A stretch of DNA of 64,000 nt from Photobacterium aquae (GTDB taxonomy: Bacteria > Pseudomonadota > Gammaproteobacteria > Enterobacterales > Vibrionaceae). The notes below the pieces were generated by a model. It was not told the DNA's origin, did no database searches, and worked only from the letters and a program-made list of their open reading frames with translations. Numbering within the stretch: position 1 is the stretch's first letter; each line of letters starts with the position of its first letter. Where the stretch lies: the NCBI RefSeq assembly GCF_001029445.1, contig NZ_LDOT01000005.1, forward strand, positions 1 to 64,000, in the 5' to 3' direction. Below, piece after piece: positions 1-12,353 of the stretch. The translations under genes were made by a program, and so were the position numbers.

Positions 1-91
1 CGAATCTCTGGAATGCCAGCTCAGTCCCCCCCCTACCTCCTTCAAGGCTCTAGACTAGGCGTCCCCGAAGAAATGCTGGAGCCTTTTTCGT
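1..91 (+). pseudogene. Decayed 3' end of a tRNA-Trp unit with its terminator
   Basis: The window opens with a fragment resembling the T-arm of the intact tRNA-Trp downstream (the 9-mer cgaatctct is shared with 411-419). It is followed by a damaged acceptor end and a copy of the tRNA terminator. The terminator halves aggctctag (45-53) and ctggagcct (76-84), followed by a T run, match those at 438-463. A 20-base stretch containing taggcgtccccgaagaaatgc (56-76) interrupts or rewrites the loop. The 5' part would lie outside the window. I read it as a degenerate tandem copy; it cannot form a normal tRNA as seen. Confidence 0.5.
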
Positions 92-208
92 TTATATCGA
101 AAACAGAGCCGCAGATTCCGCCACACCGAAAATCAGCGCGTGTTGGAAGCTTGTGCGCCAGCCCTGTCCAACCCTGCCATCTTTAAGTAGGCATCCCCGA
201 AGAAATGC
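56..208 (+). repeat. Direct repeat of 21 bases at 56-76 and 188-208
   Basis: taggcgtccccgaagaaatgc (56-76) recurs as taggcatccccgaagaaatgc (188-208) with one difference. Each copy directly follows one of the degenerate tRNA-Trp ends, so the repeat marks the junctions of the decayed units. The second copy can also pair tccccg (194-199) with cgggga (209-214). Its function is unknown. Confidence 0.7.
104..187 (+). pseudogene. Degenerate tRNA-Trp-like copy
   Basis: Segments here follow the order of the intact tRNA-Trp at 355-431: gagc, then gcagattcc (like the anticodon stem and loop), then cgtgttggaag (like the variable region and T-stem), then ccctgccatctt (like the acceptor end and the following bases). 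Extra bases sit in the anticodon region and the T-arm is scrambled, so normal cloverleaf folding is not possible. It probably arose by duplication of the downstream gene followed by decay. A covariance search would be decisive. Confidence 0.45.
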
Positions 209-316
209 AGCGGGGAAATCATATTGTTGTTATATCGAGCTATTATCGATGAATACAGCAATGTATTTGATGGCATTATTTTAGCTAAGAGTGTGATTAG
301 CCTCAGGAAAATACCG

Positions 317-344
317 TTGCTTTTATTGGCCAAGCCAGTAGAAT
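317..344 (+). promoter_or_regulatory. Probable sigma-70 promoter of tRNA-Trp
   Basis: TTGCTT at 317-322 and TAGAAT at 339-344 are separated by 16 bases. This would place transcription start about ten bases before the mature tRNA 5' end at 355, a usual geometry for a single tRNA gene. Confidence 0.5.
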
Positions 345-354
345 GAGTGCTTAT

Positions 355-431
<77 letters not shown>

Positions 432-437
432 TCTTCA

Positions 438-472
438 AGGCTCTAGCAGAAATGCTGGAGCCTTTTTCGTTT
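438..472 (+). terminator. Intrinsic terminator of tRNA-Trp
   Basis: An 11-base-pair stem (aggctctagca / tgctggagcct, allowing one G-U pair) with a GAAA tetraloop is followed by a T-rich run. Confidence 0.9.
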
Positions 473-646
473 CTGATATTTGTAAAACTGACCTTGCTAG
501 CAGGTACAACGCAGCTCCTGGGCAACCGTGATCATGAGGATACGAGAGCCTTAGCGATGATTGGATTTTTGACTGTTTTCGTTGAAAAGTGCGCTGAGTT
601 TTGTGGTGGATTGCATGAGGAAGGTTGCTTGGTAGCCTGTTATAAG

Positions 647-678
647 AAAAAGCCCCCAACCAAGGTGGGGAGCTTTTC
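647..678 (-). terminator. Terminator downstream of crcB
   Basis: On the minus strand an agctccccacc arm pairs imperfectly with ggttgggggct and is followed by five T residues. It lies just past the crcB stop codon. The stretch 473-646 between it and the tRNA terminator holds nothing I can identify. Confidence 0.75.
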
Positions 679-700
679 CTTATGCGGTAACAGTGTATGG

Positions 701-1084
701 TTAGCTTTTCATCATGAGTTGGTAGCCGATGAAGCAAGCTGCGACACTGACGATAACGTTGAGTAAAATATTTACCCCTGCTTTTAGAAATTCGCCTTGT
801 TGCATCAAAATGACGTTATCCATTGAGAATGTCGAGAACGTAGTGAGTGCCCCGAGAAATCCTAATCCGATAAGCGGGCGTGCTGGAACCGCTTCAATCA
901 TTCCCTGGTTCAGGGCAGACATGAGCAGTCCCATAATCATTGAGCCTATTACGTTAACGACTAGCGTGCCGTAGGGAAAGCCTCGTCCGAACAGGGACAC
1001 ACAAAACTCAGATATGAGGTAGCGGGAGCAAGCACCAAACGCCCCGCCAAGGGCGATAAGCCCCAGAAACATTAATTGACTCAT
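701..1084 (-). CDS. crcB: Fluoride ion channel CrcB/FluC
   Basis: A small integral membrane protein of the Fluc family, which exports fluoride and protects cytosolic enzymes. At 127 residues it has the family's usual size, with four hydrophobic segments. Visible signatures are GGAFGACSRY at 13-22, the GTLVVNVIGS segment near 39-48, and GALTTFSTFS at 78-87, which carries the polar track and the central sodium-binding region of the dual-topology dimer. It is a single gene with its own terminator. I looked for a fluoride riboswitch upstream and saw no convincing one. Confidence 0.95.
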   Translation of the reverse strand: MSQLMFLGLIALGGAFGACSRYLISEFCVSLFGRGFPYGTLVVNVIGSMIMGLLMSALNQGMIEAVPARPLIGLGFLGALTTFSTFSMDNVILMQQGEFLKAGVNILLNVIVSVAACFIGYQLMMKS

Positions 1085-1273
1085 TGTTATCTCAAGTGCT
1101 GATATAAATTATTGCCATACTAATACCATGTTATGGCTGCCATGAGCATTTTTCCTGCCTCCTAAAAACGCAATCATTGATTTAGCGGTAAGTACTGCTG
1201 CAGTTTTGGTATAGGCTGTGTGTAGATATAGCAGAAAATTGGCACATTGATGAGTCGATAGGAGAATTGAGAG

Positions 1274-1696
1274 ATGGCGCTCTACCAAACGATACTATTG
1301 GCCGTAGATCCTACAGACAATGAGGCTCACCGGTTAATGGTAAAAGCTGCCGTTATTGCTGAGCAGAACAATGCCGAATTGCACTTGGCGTTTGTTGAAC
1401 CGGGTATGGGCAATGTTAGTTTTGCCGATGCCGAATTAGGGATTGAAGAAGCTCATAACGAGCTTGAACAGCGAAGAATGGAGCAGCTGAGGGGGTTAGC
1501 TGATACGTCACCTTATAAAGTTAGGGCTATTCATATGGCCAATGGCGATGTGGTTAAGCATCTTGTCTTCTTGGCTGATAAGGTAGGGGCTAATCTGGTG
1601 GTGACCGGACATCGACGATCTGGGATCCATTGGTTCAAGGATATTAGCAGAGCCTTAGCTGATGAATTGGATTGCGATGTGTTGATTTGCCAGTAA
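1274..1696 (+). CDS. Universal stress protein, UspA family
   Basis: A 140-residue single-domain Usp fold: the N-terminal strand ILLAVDPTD (8-16), an alternating alpha/beta body, and a C-terminal VVTGHRRSG...DVLICQ. The classical ATP-binding signature G-x2-G-x9-G-S/T is not intact (the last part reads ISRALADELDCDVL), so this is more like the non-nucleotide-binding UspA/C/D class. A GGAGAA stretch lies 9-14 bases before the start. It is a monocistronic gene between crcB and the thiamine riboswitch. A second family member, uspA proper, is at 36998-37420. Confidence 0.85.
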   Translation: MALYQTILLAVDPTDNEAHRLMVKAAVIAEQNNAELHLAFVEPGMGNVSFADAELGIEEAHNELEQRRMEQLRGLADTSPYKVRAIHMANGDVVKHLVFLADKVGANLVVTGHRRSGIHWFKDISRALADELDCDVLICQ

Positions 1697-1764
1697 TTGG
1701 GGATTGTTATCTAATTGTTGTCGCTGGGTTGCTGTGAACGCCAGAGTTCCTTATACTCGCTGTA

Positions 1765-1845
1765 CTTGTCGGAGTGCCATCTGGCTGAGACCGCATTGCG
1801 GGATCCGTTGAACCTGATCAGGCTAATACCTGCGAAGGGAACAAG
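1765..1845 (+). promoter_or_regulatory. TPP riboswitch (THI element)
   Basis: The conserved aptamer core is evident: ggagtgcc (1771-1778), ctgaga (1784-1789), tgaacctgatcaggctaatacctgcg across 1809-1834, and aaggga (1835-1840). Closing stem P1 forms from cttgt (1765-1769) and acaag (1841-1845). It precedes thiC by about 140 bases. A possible expression-platform hairpin (gctatacac / gtgtagc, 1899-1919) lies in between. No long T tract follows that hairpin, so control may act on translation or through Rho. Binding of thiamine pyrophosphate should repress the operon. Confidence 0.97.
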
Positions 1846-1962
1846 AGATAATCATCTGTATCGCTGCTCGTTTGGGCAGTAGTTCCTTCAGAATGTAAGC
1901 TATACACCCTACGTGTAGCCTCTTGTTTACGCACCCATCCGCCAAGCAACTTTCCCGATTAA

Positions 1963-5139
<3,177 letters not shown>

Positions 5140-5147
<8 letters not shown>

Positions 5148-5895
5148 TGATCAGGTATTTGTCCGATACAGCCGCCAGATCATGCTGCCGGAGATCGGCG
5201 AGGTGGGTCAGGAGGCTATCGGTCAAGCCCGTGTGTTGCTGGTCGGGGCGGGAGGGCTCGGCTCGGCGGCCGCCCTCTATCTTGCCGGAGCTGGTGTCGG
5301 CACCATTGTCATTGCCGATGATGATGTTCTGGAAGGCTCTAATCTCCAGCGGCAGGTGCTGTATCGGCAGCATGACGAGGGGCTTAACAAGGCCGGTCAG
5401 GCCGCGGCCCAGCTGCGCTCACTCAACCCCCATATACGTATCAGGCCCGTCAACGCAAGGTTGTTGGGGGAGAGGCTTGCCTTGGAAGTTGCGCAGGCCG
5501 ATGTGGTGCTGGATTGTTCGGATAACCTGCCGACCCGCTATGCGGTGAACCATGCCTGTTACCAAGCTGGCAAGCCTCTGGTTAGCGGAGCGGCGATCCG
5601 CTGGCAGGGGCAGCTGATGGTTTTTGGTTTCCATAACGGTCAAGGGCCTTGCTACCACTGCCTGTTCCCCGAGCCGGAGGCCAATGAGCCGGGCGGCTGC
5701 AGCCAGAACGGTATTGCCGGGCCGGTCGTGGGCATTATCGGTACCATGCAGGCTCTGGAAGCGCTCAAAATTATCTGTGGGGCTGGTTCGGTTGGGCTGG
5801 GCTGCCTGAGGCAGTTCGATGGCCTGACAATGCAATGGCATACCTTCAGGATAAGCCACGATATCAGCTGCCCAGTTTGTGGCCAAGGAGAATAA
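5140..5895 (+). CDS. thiF: Sulfur carrier adenylyltransferase ThiF
   Basis: An E1-like enzyme that adenylates the C-terminal glycine of ThiS. The nucleotide-binding loop VLLVGAGGLGSAAALYLAGAG, the SNLQRQVLY segment and the DCSDNLPTR catalytic-loop region are all present. Two CxxC pairs (CYHC and CPVC) bind structural zinc. Two in-frame starts exist at 5134 and 5140. The Shine-Dalgarno AGGGG at 5128-5132 is correctly spaced only for 5140, so that start is chosen (251 residues). It lies within the thi operon, overlapping the thiE end by eight bases. Confidence 0.95.
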
Positions 5896-5902
5896 CGCTA
5901 CG

Positions 5903-6121
5903 ATGACGACACACCAAGATATTCAAATAGTGGTCAATGACAAGCCGCTTACCGTTGCGGGTGGCACTCATCTGGCCGGCTTGCTGGCTCTGCTGGAGAT
6001 GCCTCTGGCCGCCACGGCCGTCGCGCTCAATGAAGATATTGTTGCCCGCGGCAACTGGGAAGACACCGTTTTGAATGACGGTGACCGTATTGCACTGTTC
6101 CAAGCGATTGCCGGAGGCTAA
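5903..6121 (+). CDS. thiS: Sulfur carrier protein ThiS
   Basis: A ubiquitin-like beta-grasp protein whose C-terminal Gly-Gly (last residues AIAGG) becomes the thiocarboxylate sulfur donor for the thiazole ring. The chosen start at 5903 gives 72 residues, slightly longer than the usual 66. An in-frame ATG at 5879 lies inside thiF and lacks its own ribosome site, while AAGGAG at 5885-5890 serves 5903 with a rather long spacing. The stop codon immediately precedes the thiG ATG. Confidence 0.93.
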   Translation: MTTHQDIQIVVNDKPLTVAGGTHLAGLLALLEMPLAATAVALNEDIVARGNWEDTVLNDGDRIALFQAIAGG

Positions 6122-6892
6122 ATGCTAACCATTGCAGACAAGACTTTTTCGTCACGGCTATTTACCGGAACCGGTAAATACGCCAATCGCCATATGATGG
6201 CCGACTCGATTATTGCATCGGGCTCAGAGCTGGTGACGATGGCCCTTAAGCGGGTGGATATAGATAACCGGGATGATGACATCTTGGCGCCTCTGATAGG
6301 GGCGGGTGTCAACCTGTTGCCCAATACGTCCGGTGCCAAGACAGCTCGCGAGGCGGTTTTTGCCGCCAAATTGGCCCGTGAGGCCTTGGGGACCAATTGG
6401 CTCAAGCTGGAAATTCATCCTGATCCCAAATACCTGATGCCCGATCCCATCGAAACCTTGAACGCTGCCGAGCAGTTGGTCCGGGAGGGCTTCGTGGTGT
6501 TGCCGTATTGTCATGCCGATCCCGTCCTGTGCAAGCGGCTTGAGGAGGTCGGCTGTGCCGCGGTGATGCCGCTAGGGGCACCGATTGGTTCGAACAAAGG
6601 GCTGGCATCACGTGATTTTCTGGAGATTATCATCGATCAGGCCCGTGTTCCGGTTATTGTGGATGCTGGCATTGGTGCCCCTTCCCATGCCGCAGAGGCG
6701 ATGGAGATGGGGGCTGATGCCGTACTGGTCAATACCGCAATGGCAGTGGCTGCAGATCCTGTCGCTATGGGGCGGGCATTCCGCTTGGCGGTTGAGGCGG
6801 GTCGGATGGCGTATGAAGCAGGGTTGGCCAGCCGGGCCAACCATGCTGTCGCATCGAGTCCGTTGACGGCTTTTCTAGACAGCGCTGGCTAA
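6122..6892 (+). CDS. thiG: Thiazole synthase ThiG
   Basis: A TIM-barrel enzyme that assembles the thiazole phosphate from deoxyxylulose phosphate, dehydroglycine and the ThiS thiocarboxylate. At 256 residues it is the normal length. It shows [12 protein letters not shown] near the N-terminus, [29 protein letters not shown] containing the Schiff-base lysine region, [14 protein letters not shown], and [26 protein letters not shown] split across the phosphate site. It starts directly after the thiS stop with no gap. Confidence 0.97.
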   Translation: MLTIADKTFSSRLFTGTGKYANRHMMADSIIASGSELVTMALKRVDIDNRDDDILAPLIGAGVNLLPNTSGAKTAREAVFAAKLAREALGTNWLKLEIHPDPKYLMPDPIETLNAAEQLVREGFVVLPYCHADPVLCKRLEEVGCAAVMPLGAPIGSNKGLASRDFLEIIIDQARVPVIVDAGIGAPSHAAEAMEMGADAVLVNTAMAVAADPVAMGRAFRLAVEAGRMAYEAGLASRANHAVASSPLTAFLDSAG

Positions 6893-6898
6893 GGGGGC

Positions 6899-8017
6899 AT
6901 GATGAGCTTTGTCGAGGTTTGGCAGCAGCTTGACTGGGATGCAGTCAAGCTGTCGATCTACAGCAAGGATACTGCCGATGTCGAACGCGCCCTGCGAAAA
7001 CCGAAACGCGATCTGGAAGATTTTAAGGCACTGATTTCCCCTGCCGCTGAGCCCTACCTTGAGCAGATGGCTCGGCAGTCGGCTGCCCTGACTCGCCAGC
7101 GTTTTGGCCAAACAGTGTCTTTTTACGTGCCGCTTTATCTGTCCAATTTGTGCGCCAATGCCTGTACCTACTGTGGTTTTTCGATGGAGAACCGGATCCG
7201 GCGTCGAACGTTGGCAATGGACGAGGTGGAGCGCGAATGCGATGCCATTAAGTCGATGGGGTTCGACAATATCCTGCTGGTGACTGGGGAGCATGAACGC
7301 AAGGTCGGGATGGACTATTTTCGCCAGGCCCTGCCAGTGATCAAATCGCAGTTCAGTTACTTGGCGATGGAGGTTCAGCCGTTGGATCAAGACGAGTACG
7401 CCGAGCTGAAATCATTGGGGCTTGATGCCGTGATGGTGTACCAGGAAACCTACAGTGCACCGACCTATGCCCAGCATCATCTGCGCGGCAATAAGATGGA
7501 TTTTGCTTATCGGCTTGAAACACCCGATCGGTTGGCCCGTGCCGGGATCGACAAAATAGGCATAGGCGCGCTGATTGGCCTGGAGGAGTGGCGGACAGAC
7601 AGCTTCTTTGTGGCCGCGCATCTGGCGTATCTGGAGCGAACATACTGGCAGACCCGCTATTCGATCTCCTTTCCGCGCCTGCGCCCTTGTGAGGGTGGGT
7701 TGCAGCCAAAGTCTGTGATGAGCGACCGCCAACTGGTCCAGCTGATCTGTGCCTACCGCTTGCTCAACCCCGAGGTTGAGTTGTCGCTGTCGACCCGAGA
7801 GTCACCGCAGTTTCGAGATAATGTCTTGCCGTTGGGGATCACGACGATGTCGGCGGGCTCCAAGACCCAGCCCGGTGGTTATGCTGACGGCGGCGAGCCG
7901 GAACTCGAGCAGTTCGCGATTAGTGATGAGCGCGCAGTGGCTGAGGTTGCAGAGGCCGTGAGGTCGCGCGGACTGGAAGTGGTGTGGAAAGACTGGGATC
8001 GGGCCTATTCAGGCTGA
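6899..8017 (+). CDS. thiH: 2-iminoacetate synthase (tyrosine lyase) ThiH
   Basis: A radical-SAM enzyme that cleaves tyrosine to p-cresol and dehydroglycine, which feeds ThiG. The cluster motif C85-ANA-C89-TY-C92-GF binds the 4Fe-4S cluster. At 372 residues it is close to the E. coli protein. Presence of ThiH rather than the glycine oxidase ThiO suggests thiazole synthesis that can run without oxygen. Two adjacent ATG codons exist (6899 and 6902); the AGGGGG just upstream fits 6902 slightly better. It is the last gene of the operon, 22 bases before the terminator. Confidence 0.96.
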   Translation: MMSFVEVWQQLDWDAVKLSIYSKDTADVERALRKPKRDLEDFKALISPAAEPYLEQMARQSAALTRQRFGQTVSFYVPLYLSNLCANACTYCGFSMENRIRRRTLAMDEVERECDAIKSMGFDNILLVTGEHERKVGMDYFRQALPVIKSQFSYLAMEVQPLDQDEYAELKSLGLDAVMVYQETYSAPTYAQHHLRGNKMDFAYRLETPDRLARAGIDKIGIGALIGLEEWRTDSFFVAAHLAYLERTYWQTRYSISFPRLRPCEGGLQPKSVMSDRQLVQLICAYRLLNPEVELSLSTRESPQFRDNVLPLGITTMSAGSKTQPGGYADGGEPELEQFAISDERAVAEVAEAVRSRGLEVVWKDWDRAYSG

Positions 8018-8038
8018 TCAGGTATGGGATGAAAGTGA

Positions 8039-8071
8039 AAACGCCCGCGGAGCGATGCTCTGCGGGCGTTT
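8039..8071. terminator. Bidirectional terminator between thiH and pepP
   Basis: The stem aacgcccgcggagc / ctctgcgggcgtt with loop gatg is flanked by A residues on the left and seven T residues on the right, so it can end transcription from both convergent units. Confidence 0.9.
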
Positions 8072-8076
8072 TTTTA

Positions 8077-9864
8077 TTAGCGGCCTAGCGGGGCGGTTGC
8101 CTGCTGTAGCCATGCCAAATCGTCACCGTCCAGTGCTGGGCTGATCGCCGCGAACACTTTGTCATGGTAGGTGTTCAGCCAAGCCAGCTCACTGTCTGTC
8201 ATCAAAGAGATTTCAATCAAGCGGCGGTCAATCGGCGCGCGGGTCAGCGATTCGAAGCCCAGTACGCTCATATCACCGTTGGTGCTCACCTCGACAACCT
8301 GCTCCAGGTTTTCGATCCGGATACCGAAGGCATCGGCGCGGTAGTAGCCAGGCTCGTTAGACAGCACCATGCCCGGCAGCAGTGCCGTTGGGTTGTAAAC
8401 CTTGGCGATACGCTGCGGACCTTCGTGAACGCTGAGGAAGTGGCCGACGCCGTGGCCGGTGCCGTGATCGTAGTCGAACCCGTGTGCCCATAGGTGCTGG
8501 CGGGCAAGGGCATCCAGCTGCGAGCCTGTTGTGCCTTTCGGGAAACGGGCAGAAGCCAAGGCAATATGGCCCTTCAGGACCAAGGTGAAGGCCTGCTTGA
8601 TCTCATCGCCCGGGGTACCGATCGCAATGGTGCGGGTGATATCCGTGGTGCCGTCCGGGTACTGGCCGCCTGAATCGACAAGGTAGACATTGTCCATTTC
8701 CAACACGCTAGGCGTTGGTTGTTTCAGGTGGTTGTAGTGACACATGGCGGCATTGGCACCTGCTGCAGAGATAGTATCAAAGCTGACATCGGTGCAGCTG
8801 CTGTCTTCGCTGCGGAAGGCCCATAGCTGGTCGGAAAGCGTCCCCTCGTCGAGCAGGTTGCCCTGTGCGACTTGGCGGTCAACCCAGGACAGGAATTTCG
8901 ATACGGCAACACCATCGCGGATATGGCAGGCTTGCATACCAGCAAGCTCGGTGGCGTTTTTGGCCGCTTTGGGTAGCAGGCAAGGATCGGCTGCCTCAAT
9001 GAGGGTGGCGTTGGCCGCACGCAGGACCTGGCTTGCCCAGGCATTGCTGGTGGCAGGGTCGACAAGTACGGTTTTGCCGCCGAGCTGCTGCAGGGTCGCC
9101 TCAAGGGCATCCGGCGCCTGGACGCGTACACCGGCGCCTACATGGCTGGCGAAGTCCGCAGGCAGGCGGGTCGGGTCGATAAAGAAGTCGACGCTCTCAT
9201 CGGCATGGATAATAGCTGTCGATAGCAGGACCGGCAGGCTTGGTATGTCGCTGCCGCGGATATTTAGCAGCCATGCAATGCTGTCCAGCTGGGTCAGCAG
9301 CGCGGCAGCCGCTTTTTGCTTCTTCACGTTGGCAGCAATGTGCTGGCGCTTTTCCGCACAGCTTTGGCCGACGAACTCGATCCCCATTAGTTTGGCGTCG
9401 GACAGGGTAGGTGCCGGGCGGTCATGCCAGAACAGTTCGATAGGGTTTTCGTCGATACAAACCAACTCCAGTTCGCCGTTCACCATCTCGGAGTGGCGAG
9501 CGAGCCAGGCGCTGCTGTGAAGGCGGGCGTCAATGGCCACTTTGCTGCCGCGAGGCAGGTTCTCAAGCGCCCATTGCATTGGTGGTTCGTCAATCAGGTG
9601 GCGGTACTCGTAGATTTCGGCAGGAACCTGTTTGCGTACCTGCACCACATAACGCCCGTCGACAAACATCGCCGCGCTATCGCGCGCAATCACGGCCATG
9701 CCGGCCGAACCGGTGAAGCCGGTCGCCCAGTGCAGGCGCTCGTTGTGGTCGGGAATGTATTCACCGAGGTATTCATCCTCGTGGGGGATCAGGAGCGCAT
9801 CGAGTTGCTGATCGGCCAGCCATTGGCGGATCTGCGCGACGCGTTGCGAGATTTCAGCTTGCAT
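8077..9864 (-). CDS. Xaa-Pro aminopeptidase, M24B family
   Basis: A metallopeptidase removing N-terminal residues that precede proline. At 595 residues it belongs to the long three-domain aminopeptidase P class (like eukaryotic cytosolic APP1), not the 440-residue E. coli PepP. Two creatinase-like N-terminal domains lead to the pita-bread catalytic domain. Likely metal ligands are visible in DSGGQYPDGTTDITRT (two Asp), GHGVGHFLSVHEGP (His), NEPGYY (Glu) and IRIENL (Glu). An AAAGGA ribosome site precedes the start. It lies 24 bases downstream of a LysR gene in the same direction, so the two are probably cotranscribed. Confidence 0.92.
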   Translation of the reverse strand: MQAEISQRVAQIRQWLADQQLDALLIPHEDEYLGEYIPDHNERLHWATGFTGSAGMAVIARDSAAMFVDGRYVVQVRKQVPAEIYEYRHLIDEPPMQWALENLPRGSKVAIDARLHSSAWLARHSEMVNGELELVCIDENPIELFWHDRPAPTLSDAKLMGIEFVGQSCAEKRQHIAANVKKQKAAAALLTQLDSIAWLLNIRGSDIPSLPVLLSTAIIHADESVDFFIDPTRLPADFASHVGAGVRVQAPDALEATLQQLGGKTVLVDPATSNAWASQVLRAANATLIEAADPCLLPKAAKNATELAGMQACHIRDGVAVSKFLSWVDRQVAQGNLLDEGTLSDQLWAFRSEDSSCTDVSFDTISAAGANAAMCHYNHLKQPTPSVLEMDNVYLVDSGGQYPDGTTDITRTIAIGTPGDEIKQAFTLVLKGHIALASARFPKGTTGSQLDALARQHLWAHGFDYDHGTGHGVGHFLSVHEGPQRIAKVYNPTALLPGMVLSNEPGYYRADAFGIRIENLEQVVEVSTNGDMSVLGFESLTRAPIDRRLIEISLMTDSELAWLNTYHDKVFAAISPALDGDDLAWLQQATAPLGR

Positions 9865-9888
9865 GGGGTTTCTTTTCCTTTCACTAAG

Positions 9889-10899
9889 TCACCGTCCCTG
9901 TGACGGTTTGGCGGGATTTCCTACGTTATCGCTTTTGCTGTCGGCCTGCAATTGGCCTGCAGACAAATCATGGCAGCCATGGATGATGATTTGGCGCAAC
10001 CAGCTGTGCCCGAGATCTTTTTCCTGATGTTGATGCCAGAACAGGGTATAGGCCATAGGAGGAAGTGCTGATGGCAGCGGTAGCATCTCGAGTCCGAGTT
10101 GGCTGCTGATGTAACTGGCGAAGTGACTCGGTGCGGTGAAGACCAGATCGGTATGGGTACACAGGCTGGCGGCGCTGTTGAAATCCGGGACGTACATGGC
10201 GATGTCGCGGCACAGTCCGCGTTCGGCGAGCTTGAAGTCGAGCAGCCAGCGGTCGTTGTTGCCGCAGCGAACCTGAATATGGCGCTGGCGAAGGTAGCAC
10301 TCTTCGTCCCAGCGTTGGCTGAGGACCGGGTGGCCTTGGCGGATCAGGCAGACTTGCGAATCGCGGCAGAGCTCGGTGGATCGGATCCCCTTGGGCGGCA
10401 TCATGGTCATCATCGCATCCTGTGGGTTGAGATCCTTGCCGGTGATGCCGAAGTCGATTTCACCGCGGCCGAGTTTTTCGAATGTGTCCCCGTTCCAGGC
10501 TTGGGTGTCGAGGATGATATTCGGCCCCTTGGCAAAAATGTCGCCGAGGAAATGGGGCAGGAAGAGCGGATAGGCGCTTTCTACCAGTGCCATTTTGAAA
10601 TGGCGGTGGCTGGTGGCAGGGACGAACTCGGCCGGCGCGGTGAGGTGGGCGATATCACGCAGTAACTGTTCGAGCTGTGGCTGTAGTGCTTGGGCCCTCG
10701 GGGTGGGCTTGAGGCCGTGGGCTGTGCGGGTGAATAGCGGATCGCTGAATTGTTCGCGTAATCGCCCGAGGCTCTTGCTGACGGCTGACTGGCTCAGGCA
10801 GAGGCGGTTGGCCGCTTGGGTGACGCTGCCTTCCTCGAGAAGGACAAACAGGCAGATCAAGAGGTTGAGGTCGAGACGGGAGAGTTTTTCCGGCAACAC
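9889..10899 (-). CDS. LysR-family transcriptional regulator
   Basis: The N-terminal winged helix-turn-helix is clear (LDLNLLICLFVLLEEGSVTQ then AANRLCLSQSAVSKSLGRLR, residues about 9-48), followed by a periplasmic-binding-like effector domain. At 336 residues it is slightly longer than the family average, with a polar C-terminal tail. It is divergent from the Bcr/CflA efflux gene across a 113-base gap, which suggests control of that pump. It may also be cotranscribed with the downstream aminopeptidase. The ligand is unknown. Confidence 0.9.
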   Translation of the reverse strand: MLPEKLSRLDLNLLICLFVLLEEGSVTQAANRLCLSQSAVSKSLGRLREQFSDPLFTRTAHGLKPTPRAQALQPQLEQLLRDIAHLTAPAEFVPATSHRHFKMALVESAYPLFLPHFLGDIFAKGPNIILDTQAWNGDTFEKLGRGEIDFGITGKDLNPQDAMMTMMPPKGIRSTELCRDSQVCLIRQGHPVLSQRWDEECYLRQRHIQVRCGNNDRWLLDFKLAERGLCRDIAMYVPDFNSAASLCTHTDLVFTAPSHFASYISSQLGLEMLPLPSALPPMAYTLFWHQHQEKDLGHSWLRQIIIHGCHDLSAGQLQADSKSDNVGNPAKPSQGR

Positions 10900-11012
10900 G
10901 GGAGCCTCGGTAGAGATATTCCAAATGGGAAATTAAGATTTGAATATATACCATTTCTATTCATATCTCTAACCACGTAGACTGCCGCTATCTCGATATA
11001 GGACACCTATTT

Positions 11013-12209
11013 ATGCAAGTAACAACAACGGCAGGCCCGCGCCTGATCGCCTTGATGGTGGTGCTGGTCTTGTTCAGCCCCTTGGCCATTGATATTTATC
11101 TGCCGGCGTTCCCGGCCATCGCCGATACGTTTGCGGTCGACGTAACCCGGGTTCAGGATACCGTGACCTGGTTCATGTTCAGTCTGGGTCTTGGCCAGCT
11201 ATTGGCCGGGCCGCTGGCCGATCGTTTTGGCCGCCGTCCTATCGCCTTGGGTGGCATTACCATCTACGGCCTGAGTGCCGCGTTGGCCTATACGGCCCAG
11301 TCGCTTGACCTGTTGCTGGTCGCACGCCTGCTGCAGGGGTTCGGTGCTTGTGCCACCTCGGTCGCGGCATTTGCTGCGGTGCGCGACAGTTTCGGCCCGG
11401 AGAAAAGCGGGCGGATGATCAGTTACCTCAACGGTGCGATCTGCTTTATTCCTGCTCTGGCCCCGCTGCTCGGGACATGGCTGACCCATGTATTCGGCTG
11501 GCGTTCTAATTTTAGCTTTATGGCAGGCTTTGCCATCGTCGCCGGTGCTCTGGTTCTGTGCCTGTTCCGCGAAACCCGCCCGGCCAATACTGATGTTTCC
11601 GGCTCGGCGATCAGCCTGTCGCGCTATCTGTCGGTACTGCGCGAGCCGATGTTCCTGTTCCACGCGACCCTGTGCATGCTGTCGATGTCAGTGATTTTGG
11701 CTTATGTCACCTCAGCCCCGGTCTGGCTGATGATGGAGCTGGGTCAGGATATGAACCAGTTTACGGTGTGGTTCGGGATCAATGCCGGCCTCAACATTAT
11801 TGCCTGCATGGTGGCCCCTCGGTTCATTGACCGCTTTGGCACCCGCAAGACACTCAATACCGGTTTGTTGATCTTAGTGGTGGCTGGTGGCGCGATGCTG
11901 GTGATGAGCCACCTACATCAGGCATGGGCCTTCATGCTGCCGATTTTTGCCTCGTCGTTCGGCTTTGCCTTTGTGCTGGGCTCGGCGGCCGGCAAGGCTC
12001 TGGCACCATTCGGTGACCGGGCGGGTACGGCAGCGGCATTGTTGGGGCTGTTCCAGATGAGTGGTGCAGGGGCCTTGGTGAGCCTGACCCAGCGCCTGGA
12101 TCTGACGCCGCCAAACCTGATGGTGCTGCAAATGTGGTTGTTGGTTCCGGGGCTGCTGCTGCTCTGGTCACGTTACGGCAAGCGCTGGCACGCACCGGCA
12201 ACCGCCTGA
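11013..12209 (+). CDS. Bcr/CflA-family multidrug efflux MFS transporter
   Basis: A 398-residue major facilitator with about twelve hydrophobic segments. Motif A (GPLADRFGRRPIALGG) follows the second segment and the first segment ends in LFSPLAIDIYLPAFP, characteristic of the Bcr/CflA drug-proton antiporter group (bicyclomycin, chloramphenicol and similar substrates). The substrate here cannot be read from sequence. It is transcribed divergently from a LysR gene and ends before a strong terminator. Confidence 0.92.
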   Translation: MQVTTTAGPRLIALMVVLVLFSPLAIDIYLPAFPAIADTFAVDVTRVQDTVTWFMFSLGLGQLLAGPLADRFGRRPIALGGITIYGLSAALAYTAQSLDLLLVARLLQGFGACATSVAAFAAVRDSFGPEKSGRMISYLNGAICFIPALAPLLGTWLTHVFGWRSNFSFMAGFAIVAGALVLCLFRETRPANTDVSGSAISLSRYLSVLREPMFLFHATLCMLSMSVILAYVTSAPVWLMMELGQDMNQFTVWFGINAGLNIIACMVAPRFIDRFGTRKTLNTGLLILVVAGGAMLVMSHLHQAWAFMLPIFASSFGFAFVLGSAAGKALAPFGDRAGTAAALLGLFQMSGAGALVSLTQRLDLTPPNLMVLQMWLLVPGLLLLWSRYGKRWHAPATA

Positions 12210-12292
12210 TTAGTTTTTAGGTTCTCGACATAATAAGACGCCGTCCCTTTCAAGGCGCAGGGTCTCGACAACCCATGATTCACTGCTTGTTT

Positions 12293-12322
12293 GCCTGCCA
12301 CTGACGTGGCAGGCTTTTTTTT
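12293..12322 (+). terminator. Terminator after the Bcr/CflA gene
   Basis: A nine-base-pair stem gcctgccac / gtggcaggc with loop tgac is followed by eight T residues. Confidence 0.92.
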
Positions 12323-12353
12323 GCCCGTTATTTGCGTGGTAATGGATATGTCT

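Noticed and set aside
1085..1273. Possible fluoride riboswitch upstream of crcB
   Set aside because: On the minus strand I could not match the conserved fluoride aptamer core. A covariance search would be needed.
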